NCBI GenBank assembly: GCA_003021045.1
Contig: PXRN01000033.1
Span: 1-46,803 of the forward strand
DNA: 46,803 nucleotides
DNA from: Halobacteriales archaeon QS_4_69_34
GTDB taxonomy: Archaea; Halobacteriota; Halobacteria; Halobacteriales; Halococcaceae
Direction of reading: 5' to 3'
The position numbers and the translations under genes are program-made. Under the pieces are notes generated by a model. The model searched no databases and was not told the origin of the DNA. It saw only the letters and a program-made list of their open reading frames with translations. Below, piece after piece: positions 9,360 to 17,222 of the stretch; position 1 is the stretch's first letter, and each line of letters opens with the position of its first letter.

Positions 9360-10280
9360 CTATCGAGCTAGTGATCGTTCGGCACTCGCTTCGGCGGCGT
9401 TCGTCTCCAGGGCGGCCGCTCTCGGGGCGGTCGCTCCCGGAGCGGCCGCGACGTCGGCCTTCGCTCCATGGTTCGTGGAGGCGGTCGTCGTGGCGGCGTC
9501 TTCCGGGCTGGCGTTCGTCGTTCCGTTCGCGGGCGTGGTGTTGGCGTACCAGCGCTCGAACGCCGCCGGCTCCATCGCCACGACGGTCGCGTTCATGTAG
9601 GAGTGGCCAGCGCCACAGAGCTCGTAGCACTGGGCTTGGTAGGTCCCGGACTCGTTGGCGATGAACCACGTGTCGGTGTACTGTCCCGGGATCGCGTCGG
9701 CTTTCGCCTCGAGCTCGGCGATCCCGAAGTTGTGGAACACGTCACGGGAGGTCACCCGCAGCCGCACCCGCTCGCCGGTGGGCACGCGGAGCGTTCCCGT
9801 GGTCGTGTTGCCGTTCGGGTAGACGAACTCCCAGCCGAACTGGAAGCCGATCACCTCGACCTCCATCGACTCCTCGGCGTCGGGCGGTGACTCGACGTAG
9901 AGGAGCGTCCCGTAGGTCCAGAGGATCAGCGAGATCACGATCACCGCGCTCAGGGTAAAGGAAAGCGCGAGCTTCCGCCCGCCCCCGCTGCCCTGCGGGA
10001 GCTCGCCGAGCGCCGGCCCTCCCTCGCCACTCTCGGCGGACCGCTCCGAACCGGCCGCCCGCCCGGCACGGTACTTGTAGGCGTTGTAGAGCATGTAGCC
10101 GATGACGATCACGCCGACGAGCGTGCCGAGAACGAGGAACACCCAGTAGATCTGATTGAAGACCGCGCTCCGGGACCCCCTCGGTATGATGTCAGTCTGT
10201 GCGGCGATCAGCGGCGCACCGAGGAGCGTGCCGCCTCCGATCATCGCGCCCTCATCGTGTTGTCCGTGATCGTCCACCAT
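9360..10280 (-). CDS. coxB: Cytochrome c oxidase subunit II (CuA)
   Basis: 306 aa. It holds the CuA centre, which accepts electrons from a soluble donor (probably halocyanin in haloarchaea). A short N-terminal hydrophobic region, two membrane helices (about 42-65, [20 protein letters not shown]; 105-125, [19 protein letters not shown]) and a periplasmic cupredoxin domain with [15 protein letters not shown] and [12 protein letters not shown] (Cys218, Cys222, His226 and Met229 are CuA ligands). The C-terminus after about residue 245 is an Ala/Thr/Asn-rich tail absent from bacterial homologues. First gene of the operon; the region upstream to 10485 should hold its promoter. Confidence 0.95.
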   Translation of the reverse strand: MVDDHGQHDEGAMIGGGTLLGAPLIAAQTDIIPRGSRSAVFNQIYWVFLVLGTLVGVIVIGYMLYNAYKYRAGRAAGSERSAESGEGGPALGELPQGSGGGRKLALSFTLSAVIVISLILWTYGTLLYVESPPDAEESMEVEVIGFQFGWEFVYPNGNTTTGTLRVPTGERVRLRVTSRDVFHNFGIAELEAKADAIPGQYTDTWFIANESGTYQAQCYELCGAGHSYMNATVVAMEPAAFERWYANTTPANGTTNASPEDAATTTASTNHGAKADVAAAPGATAPRAAALETNAAEASAERSLAR

Positions 10281-10485
10281 ACTTAGTTGTTGTGGCGAGA
10301 TCGCCCGCGACCGATCCGGCGATCCGTCCGCGACGCCCGACGGCCGAGCGTCGATATCGGGAGAGGGGCCGTCGATCGACCGAAGGAGAGAGCAGTGGCG
10401 ACAGAGGACGCCGGCAGAGGGATCGGGGACGGCGGTCGCGGGTTCGGAGATGCTATGGCCCCCCGTCCACGATCACCGGCGAACG

Positions 10486-10623
10486 ATGACGGAGTACTAC
10501 GTCACGGTCGACGGCGATCGGGTGGCAGGTCCCTTCGAGACGCGGGCGGCGGCCAAGTGGCGGTGCGACGAGTTGAACACGAACGAGGTCGGCGGCCGCT
10601 ACACGGTCACGTCGGAGGGGTGA
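10486..10623 (+). CDS. Small conserved-looking protein, 45 aa
   Basis: ATG at 10486 to TGA at 10621, starting MTEYYVTVDGDRVAGPFETR and ending with RYTVTSEG. Composition and codon use (G/C in the third position) are those of real haloarchaeal genes, and the alternating hydrophobic pattern suggests a small beta-alpha-beta unit like other tiny haloarchaeal proteins with a DG..VAGPF..RAAA plan. No function known. It is divergent from coxB and convergent with the aldo/keto reductase. Confidence 0.6.
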   Translation: MTEYYVTVDGDRVAGPFETRAAAKWRCDELNTNEVGGRYTVTSEG

Positions 10624-10676
10624 GGTCGATCCGCAGCGAGCGGGCGGAAAGGTAGCGGCGACACACGGCGGGTGGC

Positions 10677-11516
10677 TCACTCCAGCCGTTTCATCTCCTC
10701 GTCGTCGAGCTCGATGGCTGTGGCGGCGACGTTCGATTCGAGGTGCTCGACGCTCGACGTACCCGGGATCGGCAGCGTCACCGGCGAGCGTTCGAGCAGC
10801 CACGCGAGCGCGATCTGTTGGGGCGTCGCGTCGTGGGCGTCGGCGACCGCCTCGACCGCCGCCTCCCGATCGCCCAGCTCGCCCGCGCCGAGCGGGAACC
10901 ACGGGATGAATCCGATACCGTGTTCCTCGCAGGCATCGAGCACGTCCGCGGCCTCGCGGTCGCCGACGTTGTAGCGGTTCTGGACGGTGGCGATTTCGAC
11001 GATGTCGCGGGCCTCCTCCAGCCGCTCGACGCTCACGTTCGAGAGGCCGACGTGCTCGACCAGCCCCTCGTCTTTCAGTTCGGCGAACGCTTCGATCGAG
11101 TCCTCGAAGGGGGTGTCGGGATCGGGACGGTGGAACTGATAGAGATCGATGCTATCGGTCCGGAGCCGATCGAGCGAGCAGAGCACCTGATTGCGGACGT
11201 AGTCGGGATCGCCGTGGGGAAGCCAGTCGCCGTCCCGGTTGCGGAGCAGGCCGGCCTTCGTCGCCACCACGCAGTCCTCGCCGATCCCCGATTCGCCGAT
11301 GAGGCGCTCGGAGACGCCGGGTCCGTAGGAGTCGGCGGTATCGACGAAGTCGACGCCGCAGTCGACCGCGTGTCCGAGGACCGCCCGTGCGTTTTCGGGG
11401 TCGTCGGGCTCGCCGACGATCTCCTCGCCGGTGAGGCGCATCGCGCCGTACCCGAGCCGATGGATTTCGACGTCGCCGCCGATGCTGAAGGTGTCGCTGT
11501 GGTTCTCGACTGTCAC
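10677..11516 (-). CDS. Aldo/keto reductase
   Basis: 279 aa NAD(P)H-dependent oxidoreductase with a TIM barrel. Catalytic set visible: Asp and Tyr in FVDTADSYGPG, Lys in VVATKAGL and His in LYQFHRPDPDTPF; the C-terminal cofactor site appears as LPIPGTSSVEHLESN. Substrate unknown. The frame is open about 58 codons further upstream, but that part is Arg-rich and unlike the family; the GTG at 11516 gives the normal length and begins just before GGDVEIHRLGYGAMRL, so it is preferred. It is divergent from the small zinc-finger gene. Confidence 0.88.
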   Translation of the reverse strand: MTVENHSDTFSIGGDVEIHRLGYGAMRLTGEEIVGEPDDPENARAVLGHAVDCGVDFVDTADSYGPGVSERLIGESGIGEDCVVATKAGLLRNRDGDWLPHGDPDYVRNQVLCSLDRLRTDSIDLYQFHRPDPDTPFEDSIEAFAELKDEGLVEHVGLSNVSVERLEEARDIVEIATVQNRYNVGDREAADVLDACEEHGIGFIPWFPLGAGELGDREAAVEAVADAHDATPQQIALAWLLERSPVTLPIPGTSSVEHLESNVAATAIELDDEEMKRLE

Positions 11517-11701
11517 ACCGCCAGCGAGAAGCGCCCGCCAGTAGCCCTTTTTGTCCGTTCCGTTGATGCGAACGGACGAGGCTTCGGGAGCGAGTCCCGG
11601 CCGATGCCGACGCCGGACGACCACCCGAACGAGGGAGCGACGCGGGCCGCCCTCCCGGTCGGGCGCTCCCCGCTGGACGGATCTCCCCACCGAACAATAG
11701 A

Positions 11702-11712
11702 ACTATAATACA
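11702..11712 (+). promoter_or_regulatory. TATA-like element of the small zinc-finger gene
   Basis: The AT-rich run actataataca lies 20-30 bp before the ATG at 11732 in otherwise GC-rich DNA, the expected place for an archaeal promoter of a leaderless mRNA. Confidence 0.5.
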
Positions 11713-11731
11713 TCGGTAACGAAGCGTAACC

Positions 11732-11926
11732 ATGGGAAGCTGTCCGGTCTGTGGCGACGCCATCTCCGAAGCACGACCACGGCACGTCGTCGCCCTCGAA
11801 CACGACGATGCGGCGCGGCCGGCCGCCCCGGACGCCACGCGTGCGACGGACCGATTCACCAAGCAGCTATGTCACGACTGCTGGGACGCTCTCCACGAGG
11901 AGTTCGCCGGCACTCCGAGTGAGTGA
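11732..11926 (+). CDS. Small zinc-finger protein
   Basis: 64 aa starting MGSCPVCGDAI and containing LCHDCWDALHEEF: two CxxC pairs about 40 residues apart, a four-Cys zinc ribbon. Between them lies an acidic, Ala/Asp-rich insert. Haloarchaea encode many such one-domain zinc-finger proteins and some have regulatory roles, but nothing here defines the target. A clear TATA-like box precedes the ATG. The gene stands alone. Confidence 0.78.
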   Translation: MGSCPVCGDAISEARPRHVVALEHDDAARPAAPDATRATDRFTKQLCHDCWDALHEEFAGTPSE

Positions 11927-12354
11927 GCGACCCCCGCGAGGTGGACCGCCGGCTGCCTCCCGGGAGCCACGGCCGGGAGACGGTCCGCGGTCGGGCGGAT
12001 CGTGCCGGACTGCGACGGCCCGGAGGCCCGTCGGTGGTCTTCGGATTGGCGTGACCGAGAGCGTCGGTAGGAGTCCTCCAGCGATCTCGCCGGCCCGTGC
12101 CGGCAGCTACGTTCCACCGGTGGGCCGCCAGGACGGTCGGGGAGGGGGCGAAGCCGGACATCGGGTTCCATCGGCCACGGCGGCCGCTCGTGTGCCACGA
12201 ACGCTACGTCGATACAGCCGATACGACCCGCGAGGCGGGCGATTTCCGCCATCGACGGCGCCGAACGCTCCGCCGCGCTCTTCGATCCCCTCTGGGCGCT
12301 GCTCCCGAGACGTTACCGGCCAGTTATGAGTGTCCGGCGGTAAGGGGAGTACAC
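11927..12354. other. Intergenic region without a supported gene
   Basis: About 430 bp between the zinc-finger gene and the FAD oxidoreductase. Open frames exist on both strands but are Arg/Pro/Ser-rich shadows with no recognisable motif. I see no RNA gene or repeat. The last 40 bp (ttaccggccagttatgag) probably carry the promoter of the next gene. Confidence 0.45.
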
Positions 12355-13395
12355 ATGAGTGACCCAGCGGAGTACGACGTCGCGGTCGTCGGCGGCGGAC
12401 CGGCGGGACTGACGGCGGCGCTCTACACGACACGGCTCGGCCACGACACCGTGGTGATCAACCGCGGCGGCGGCCGCGCGGCGATGATGGCCGACACCCA
12501 CAATGTCGTCGGGATCACCGAGGACGTGAGCGGCAACGAGTTCCTCGGAACGGCGATCGAGCAGATCGAGGGCTACGGCGCGGACTACCACCAGGACTTC
12601 GTCACCGGGATCGAACGCGTCGACGGTCCGCGGGAGTTCCACGTCGCGGCCAACTCGACTACGGCGCTCGCCGACCGCGTGGTGCTCGCCACCGGCTTCT
12701 CCGACGAACACCCCGATCCACCGCTGCCCCGAACCGGTCGGGGCCTCCACTACTGTCTGCACTGTGATGCCTACATGTTCGTCGACGAGCGCGTCTACGT
12801 GATGGGTCACGGCGAGAGCGCAGCGCACGTGGCGATGATCATGCTCAACTTCACCGACGAGGTCGATCTCCTGCTCCGGGGCCACGAGCCCGAGTGGTCG
12901 GCCGAAACCGACCGACAGGTGCGCGCCCACCCCGTCGAGATAATCGAGGCGGAGATCGACTCGAAGTTCGCCGACGAACAGAGAGAGGGGTGGCTCGGCG
13001 GCTTCGAGTTCGCCGACGGAAGTCGCCGGGAGTACAAGGGCGGATTCGGGATGTACGGCTCGAACTACAACACCGACCTCGCCGAATCGCTGGGCTGTGA
13101 GCTGACCGACGACGGAACCATCGCTGTCGACGACCACGGCCGAACCTCGGCCGAGGGGGTGTACGCCGTCGGCGACGTCACCCCGGGTCACAACCAGATC
13201 CCCGTGGCGATGGGCCAGGGTGCGAAGGCCGGGCTCGACGTCCACTACGAACTCCGACGGTTCCCGATGTCGATCGAGGAACTCGACGCAGCGGGCGAGA
13301 TCGACAGCAGCGACGTGCCAGCCATCTCCGAGCGGCTCCGCTCGCGGGCGGCGAGCCGCGCCGGCGGAACCGACGAGGCCGTGGGCGACGACTGA
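12355..13395 (+). CDS. Thioredoxin-reductase-like FAD oxidoreductase
   Basis: 346 aa. It opens with YDVAVVGGGPAGLTAALYT (Rossmann dinucleotide fold, FAD), has VVLATGFSD, a CLHCDAYMF pair where thioredoxin reductases carry their redox CxxC, VYVMGHGESAAHVAMI (a second nucleotide-binding GxGxxA-like site, degenerate) and VYAVGDVTPGHNQIPVAMGQG (FAD site near the C-terminus). The family is haloarchaeal TrxR-like proteins; the partner need not be thioredoxin. The C-terminal 45 residues are acidic and extra to the fold. ATG 12355 is chosen because homology starts directly after it; the frame is open upstream. Confidence 0.87.
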   Translation: MSDPAEYDVAVVGGGPAGLTAALYTTRLGHDTVVINRGGGRAAMMADTHNVVGITEDVSGNEFLGTAIEQIEGYGADYHQDFVTGIERVDGPREFHVAANSTTALADRVVLATGFSDEHPDPPLPRTGRGLHYCLHCDAYMFVDERVYVMGHGESAAHVAMIMLNFTDEVDLLLRGHEPEWSAETDRQVRAHPVEIIEAEIDSKFADEQREGWLGGFEFADGSRREYKGGFGMYGSNYNTDLAESLGCELTDDGTIAVDDHGRTSAEGVYAVGDVTPGHNQIPVAMGQGAKAGLDVHYELRRFPMSIEELDAAGEIDSSDVPAISERLRSRAASRAGGTDEAVGDD

Positions 13396-13464
13396 GCCCG
13401 CCGTTCGGCGGGTACGAAAAGACCGTGGCGGCGGATTTATGCCGTGTCCGGTCGAGGACGGGGC

Positions 13465-13563
13465 ATGATCGAAACCGAACCCGACAGGCAGGTCGTGGAC
13501 GCGGCGAGCGGGGGACACGCGGCGCGTGCGACGGACGACTCGTGCCTTCCGGGGACGTCGTGA
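13465..13563 (+). CDS. Possible 32-aa leader ORF upstream of the MBL hydrolase
   Basis: ATG at 13465 reads 32 codons (MIETEPDRQVVDAASGGHAA...) to a TGA at 13561-13563 that overlaps the GTG start of the next gene (GTGA). Composition is acidic and G/C-ending as in real genes here, and the overlap is typical of translational coupling. It may instead be the frameshifted true N-terminus of the MBL protein, or chance. Confidence 0.3.
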   Translation: MIETEPDRQVVDAASGGHAARATDDSCLPGTS

Positions 13564-14582
13564 GCGACCCCGTACGCATCCGTCTCGGCAACCGGGTCTT
13601 CGAGGGGCGGAACAACGCCTACCTGCTCGGGGCCGACACCGGAGAGGCGACGCTGATCGACACGGCCATCGCCACGCCGGAGGTCCGCACGGAGCTCGAA
13701 GCGGGTCTCGCCGAGCACGGCCTCGGGTTCGCCGACATCGAGCGGGTGGTGCTCACCCACTGGCACGAGGATCACGTCGGGCTCGCGGGTGCGATCCAGG
13801 CCGCCGGCGGGGCGACCGTCCGCGCCCACGCGGCGGACGCGCCGGTGATCGAGCAGGACCCCGATGCGGTTGCAGCGATGCGCGAGCGCCAGCACGAGCT
13901 GTTCGACGAGTGGGGGATGCCCGAGGCCGCGCGCGAGGAGCTGCTCGCCTTTCTCGATCGCTTCGAGGACATCACGGACGAACCGCCGTCGATCGAGCCC
14001 TTCGAGGACGGCGCACACGTCCCGGTCGGCGACGGGGAGCTCGAGACCGTCCACCTGCCGGGCCACGCCGCCGGTCTCACCGGGTTCGCCCGCGCTCGTG
14101 AAGGCGGCCCGGAGCTGTTCAGCGGCGACGCCCTCCTGCCCCGTTATACGCCGAACGTCGGCGGGGCGGACGTGCGCGTCGAGCGCGCGTTGGAGAAGTA
14201 CCTCGACACGCTGGTGTGCATCGCCGACGGCGAGTTCGCTCGCGCGTGGCCCGGCCACCGCGATCCGATCGACGATCCCACGGAACGGGCGGTCGAGATC
14301 CTCACCCACCACCGCGAGCGCACGGAGCGCGTCGTCGGCGTGCTCGCCGAGCACGGCCCGGCGGACGCGTGGACGGTGAGCGCACACCTGTTCGGCGACC
14401 TCGAAGGAATCCACGTCCTCCACGGGCCGGGCGAGGCCGATGCCCACCTCGTCCACCTCGAAGCGGGCGGGATCGTCGAGCACACCGAGGCAGGCTACCG
14501 GCTCGTCGAGCCGGATTCGGACCTCGACGAGCTCTTTCCGGCGGCCGCCGTGGCGGCAAGTCGGCCCGGCGGGGACGACTAG
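13560..14582 (+). CDS. MBL-fold metallo-hydrolase
   Basis: 340 aa metallo-beta-lactamase-fold enzyme. The metal motif is LTHWHEDHVGLAGAI (HxHxDH); further ligands are probably the His in VHLPGHAAG, the Asp in LFSGDALL and the His in WPGHRDPI. A C-terminal winged-helix-like tail (about 260-325, HHRERTERVVGVLAEHGPADAWTVS) is as in MBL hydrolases related to glyoxalase II and RNase-Z-like nucleotide hydrolases. Substrate not deducible. The start is the GTG at 13560, just before DPVRIRLGNRVFEGRNNAYLL; upstream codons in this frame look non-coding. Confidence 0.86.
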   Translation: MSDPVRIRLGNRVFEGRNNAYLLGADTGEATLIDTAIATPEVRTELEAGLAEHGLGFADIERVVLTHWHEDHVGLAGAIQAAGGATVRAHAADAPVIEQDPDAVAAMRERQHELFDEWGMPEAAREELLAFLDRFEDITDEPPSIEPFEDGAHVPVGDGELETVHLPGHAAGLTGFARAREGGPELFSGDALLPRYTPNVGGADVRVERALEKYLDTLVCIADGEFARAWPGHRDPIDDPTERAVEILTHHRERTERVVGVLAEHGPADAWTVSAHLFGDLEGIHVLHGPGEADAHLVHLEAGGIVEHTEAGYRLVEPDSDLDELFPAAAVAASRPGGDD

Positions 14583-14649
14583 CTCGGCGTCGGGGAGCGG
14601 TCGCGGTGTGTCGCGGTCGGAGAGCGGTCGCGGTGCGGTGCAAGCAACT

Positions 14650-14733
14650 GTACCGCGAGCGAGGCGTAGCCGAGCGAGCGGGGAGCTTCCATGAGCGGTT
14701 TCGCGAGTGGGGTGGGCGACCGAGCGAAACGAG
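14650..14733 (+). repeat. Dispersed intergenic repeat, copy A
   Basis: About 84 bp between the MBL gene and tRNA-Arg. It shares an imperfect but clear pattern with the reverse strand of 39371-39458: gtaccg-gagcgag, cgagcgagcggg, an agcttcca/agttttcca core, then g-gagtgggg. Similar GAGCGAGC-rich intergenic repeats recur in haloarchaeal genomes. Function unknown. Confidence 0.5.
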
Positions 14734-14767
14734 GGAGCACACCCCCACCCCGCAGCACAGAGGTTCG

Positions 14768-14840
14768 CGGGCGTGACGGGATTCGAACCCGCGATCGAGA
14801 GGTTAGGAACCTCTCGCCCTATCCGCTAGGCCACACGCCC
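14768..14840 (-). tRNA. tRNA-Arg (anticodon CCT)
   Basis: 73 nt cloverleaf on the minus strand. Acceptor GGGCGTG pairs with CACGCCC, D-arm GCCT...GGGC, anticodon stem AGAGG/CCTCT around the loop TTCCTAA giving anticodon CCT (reads AGG), T-arm GCGGG-TTCGAAT-CCCGT, discriminator G. CCA is not encoded. No intron is seen. Confidence 0.95.
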
Positions 14841-14921
14841 TACCGGTGGTTCGGCAGGTGGCGGAAAAACCGTTGCGCTCGCTCGAATCGTCCGGGGCCG
14901 TCGTGGTTCGTCGACCGGGCC

Positions 14922-15216
14922 TCAGACCGTGTTGTCGGTCTCGGTTTCGGTGGTCTCGCTGGCCGGTTCGGTTCCGGTGCCGGTGGCGTCCGATCCGGAC
15001 GCCGAGTCGTTCTCGCTCAGGCGGTCCACCTGTGAGTCGACGGAGGCGGCCTCCTGCATCGAGTCGAGCTCGCCCTGGATCTCCTGGCGACCTTTCTTGA
15101 ACTCGCCCTCGGCCTCGCCGATCGAGCGGGCGAGCTTCGGCAGCTTGTTCGCGCATGACCAAAAGCTCCGGGCCCCCGGGCACCCCCGGGAACAGCGGGA
15201 CGGTGGTATCGAGCAT
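14922..15216 (-). pseudogene. tatA: tatA-like gene with a deletion in the membrane helix
   Basis: TatA/E forms the pore of the twin-arginine translocase. From ATG 15216 the minus strand reads MLDTTVPLFPGVPGGPELLV, the typical haloarchaeal TatA start, then runs out of frame. One nucleotide over, the rest of TatA continues: ANKLPKLARSIGEAEGEFKKG, an amphipathic helix and an acidic Ser/Thr/Glu tail ending TETDNTV. What is missing between them is the membrane helix (about ten residues such as ILLIVVLLFG), and the frame change fits a loss of 3n+2 bases, for example 26 (inference). As given the gene is dead: the first frame continues as a non-TatA peptide. It is divergent from the peroxiredoxin gene. 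It could be a real deletion, with another TatA elsewhere, or an assembly error. Confidence 0.75.
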
Positions 15217-15418
15217 CGCTGCCCGTAGCTTACCGAGTCGCAATTATAGGCCTTTCCCTCCCTCGCGTGATCGCGTAGCACGGTGTGGGGCGTTCGGGGA
15301 GTGGCTGCCGGGATCGGCGCAGGGTCGGTGAAGCGACATATAGCGGAAAGGAACGACACGAGCTGCGGTCGACGAGAGCGGAACCGTCTTTGTCCGGTCG
15401 GTCGTAGCCGGGAGCGCA

Positions 15419-15901
15419 ATGGTCGAGACCGGCGACACCGCACCGGCGTTCACCGCACCGCTCGCGAACGGCAGCCTCGGCGAGAGCTTCACGCTCTCGG
15501 AACGCTTGGATGAGGCCCCGCTCGTGCTGGCGTTCTTTCCCGGGGCGTTCAGTAGCGTCTGCACCGGCGAGATGAACACCTTCCAGGAGCGTCTCGCGGC
15601 CTTCGAGGACGCGGGCGCGACGGTCTATGGAGTGAGCGTCGACTCCCCGTTCGCGCTCAACGCCTTCCGCGAGGACGAGGGGTTGGCGTTCGACTTCGTG
15701 AGCGACGCCAACGGCGAGGTCATCGACGCCTACGACGTGGCGATGGACTTCGAGCAGCTGGGCATCGAGGACATCGCCAAGCGTGCGGTGTTCGTCGTCG
15801 ACGGCGACGGCGAGGTCACCTACGCGTGGGTTTCGGACGATCCCGGCGTCGAGCCCGACTACGAGGCGGTCGAGGAGGCCGCCGCGAGCGCCGCCGCCTG
15901 A
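15419..15901 (+). CDS. Peroxiredoxin (AhpE/Bcp-like)
   Basis: 160 aa thiol peroxidase that reduces H2O2 and organic hydroperoxides. The thioredoxin fold shows LVLAFFPGAFSSVCTGEMN with the peroxidatic Cys48, the Thr/Cys pair of the active site, and VYGVSVDSPFALNAFRED; the conserved Arg is in IAKRAVFVVD. No second Cys is visible, so it works as a 1-Cys enzyme or uses a partner thiol. Length and sequence match haloarchaeal redoxin-domain proteins. It has its own promoter region, divergent from tatA. Confidence 0.92.
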   Translation: MVETGDTAPAFTAPLANGSLGESFTLSERLDEAPLVLAFFPGAFSSVCTGEMNTFQERLAAFEDAGATVYGVSVDSPFALNAFREDEGLAFDFVSDANGEVIDAYDVAMDFEQLGIEDIAKRAVFVVDGDGEVTYAWVSDDPGVEPDYEAVEEAAASAAA

Positions 15902-16048
15902 ACGGCCCGCTGGCACGCTCCAGACACGCTCCCTGCGCTCCGTCGCGGTCACAGTGCGGTCGGCGAGAACTGACGGCCCCCGATTTCCACGCCGGGGATC
16001 GACGACCGGCACCGAGCGCTTTTCCCATCGACTCCCCGATCCTCGTCC

Positions 16049-16885
16049 ATGAGCGACGCTTCGGCCGGCCGACCTGACCGTCCCGTGGACGGCGATCGGA
16101 CCTACGATCCCGACGCCGAGCACGCCTTCCCCGACGAGCGCGTCAACGCCGTGCTCGAAACGATCGAGAACGACGCCGAGATCGCGGCGTACCTCGACGC
16201 CCAGAACGTCAACCCGGTGGCACGGAAGCGCTACAACGACCACGGCGCGACCCACGTCGGCATCGTCCGCAACCGGGCGCTCTGTCTGTACGACCTCCTG
16301 AAACGCGGCGGCGTCTTCTTCAACGGCGCGGCCGATCACGGTCTCGACGAGGCAGACGAGGCGGTGATCGTCGCGCTCGCCGCCACGCTGCACGACGTCG
16401 GCCACGTCGTCCACCGTGAGAACCACCCCTACTACTCGATCCCGCTCGCCGCCGACGTCCTCGATCGCCTCCTGCCGGCGCTCGACTGCTACGACACCGA
16501 AGCCCGCGTGCGCCTCAAGGGCGAGGTGCTCCACGCGATCGTCTGTCATCACACGCCCGAGACGCCGCTCACGCTCGAGGCAGGCGTCGTCCGCGTCGCC
16601 GACGCGCTCGACATGGAGCGTGGGCGCTCGCGCAAGCCCTACGAGACCGGCGGGCGGGGGATCAACACCCTCTCCAGCCGGGCGATCAGAACGGTGACGC
16701 TCCAGATCGGCGAGAACACCCCCGTACTGGTCGAGATCGAGATGACCAACGCCGCCGGCGTCTACCAGGTAGACACGCTCCTGAAGGCCAAGCTCGAACG
16801 CTCGGGCATCGAAGAGCACGTCCGCATCGTCGCCCTCAACGTCCACGCGGACGACGACACGCTCGTCGAGCGCATCGAACTCTAG
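16049..16885 (+). CDS. HD-domain phosphohydrolase
   Basis: 278 aa. The metal-dependent HD motif is ALAATLHDVGHVVHREN (His115-Asp116), with a first His in YNDHGATHVGIVRNRAL and a further His pair in IVCHHTPETPLT. The C-terminal part (about 205-278) is a small beta domain (LVEIEMTNAAGVYQVDTLL). Members of this archaeal family are uncharacterised phosphohydrolases, probably acting on nucleotides or other phosphoesters; I assign no substrate. Start ATG 16049 after a T-rich element (cgctttt, 16016-16023). Confidence 0.86.
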   Translation: MSDASAGRPDRPVDGDRTYDPDAEHAFPDERVNAVLETIENDAEIAAYLDAQNVNPVARKRYNDHGATHVGIVRNRALCLYDLLKRGGVFFNGAADHGLDEADEAVIVALAATLHDVGHVVHRENHPYYSIPLAADVLDRLLPALDCYDTEARVRLKGEVLHAIVCHHTPETPLTLEAGVVRVADALDMERGRSRKPYETGGRGINTLSSRAIRTVTLQIGENTPVLVEIEMTNAAGVYQVDTLLKAKLERSGIEEHVRIVALNVHADDDTLVERIEL

Positions 16886-17222
16886 CGGTCCGGGCCCCCT
16901 CCCGGCTCTCGTCGTCACGCGGCCGAGGGCGGGCGTTCCTCACGCTCCACGGGAGCAGGGGTTCGACCGCACCGATCGGTCGGCACTGACCGGGCCGCCG
17001 CGGCGGGGACGTCCCCGGGTCGAGTCCGTTCGTCCGATCACGCCGTCCCGCAGCGACGCCGATCGTTCGTGCTGTACGCGAGTCGCCCACACGAGCCACA
17101 GCGCCGTCGGTCGACAGTCCGGACTGCTGTCGCTTTCGCCGCCGCTCACCCCGACCAGCGCCATAATCACTCCGCGCATCCAGGGTTAAGTTTAAGTGCT
17201 TCGGGGTATATTAAATTAGATA
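16886..17222. other. Intergenic region with the subtilase promoter
   Basis: 337 bp with no supported gene. The last 40 bp are strikingly AT-rich (gttaagtttaagtg at 17183-17196, then tatattaaattag at 17205-17217) and form the promoter region of the protease; the tttaag about 29 bp upstream of the ATG is the best TATA candidate. Confidence 0.5.

Noticed and set aside
6785..9664. A 950-codon plus-strand open frame antisense to the oxidase genes
   Set aside because: Glu/Arg/His-rich antisense shadow of the fused oxidase subunit; no recognisable domain.
12097..12354. N-terminal extension of the FAD oxidoreductase
   Set aside because: The extra 86 codons are Arg/Pro-rich and unlike the family, and the Rossmann motif starts six residues after ATG 12355.
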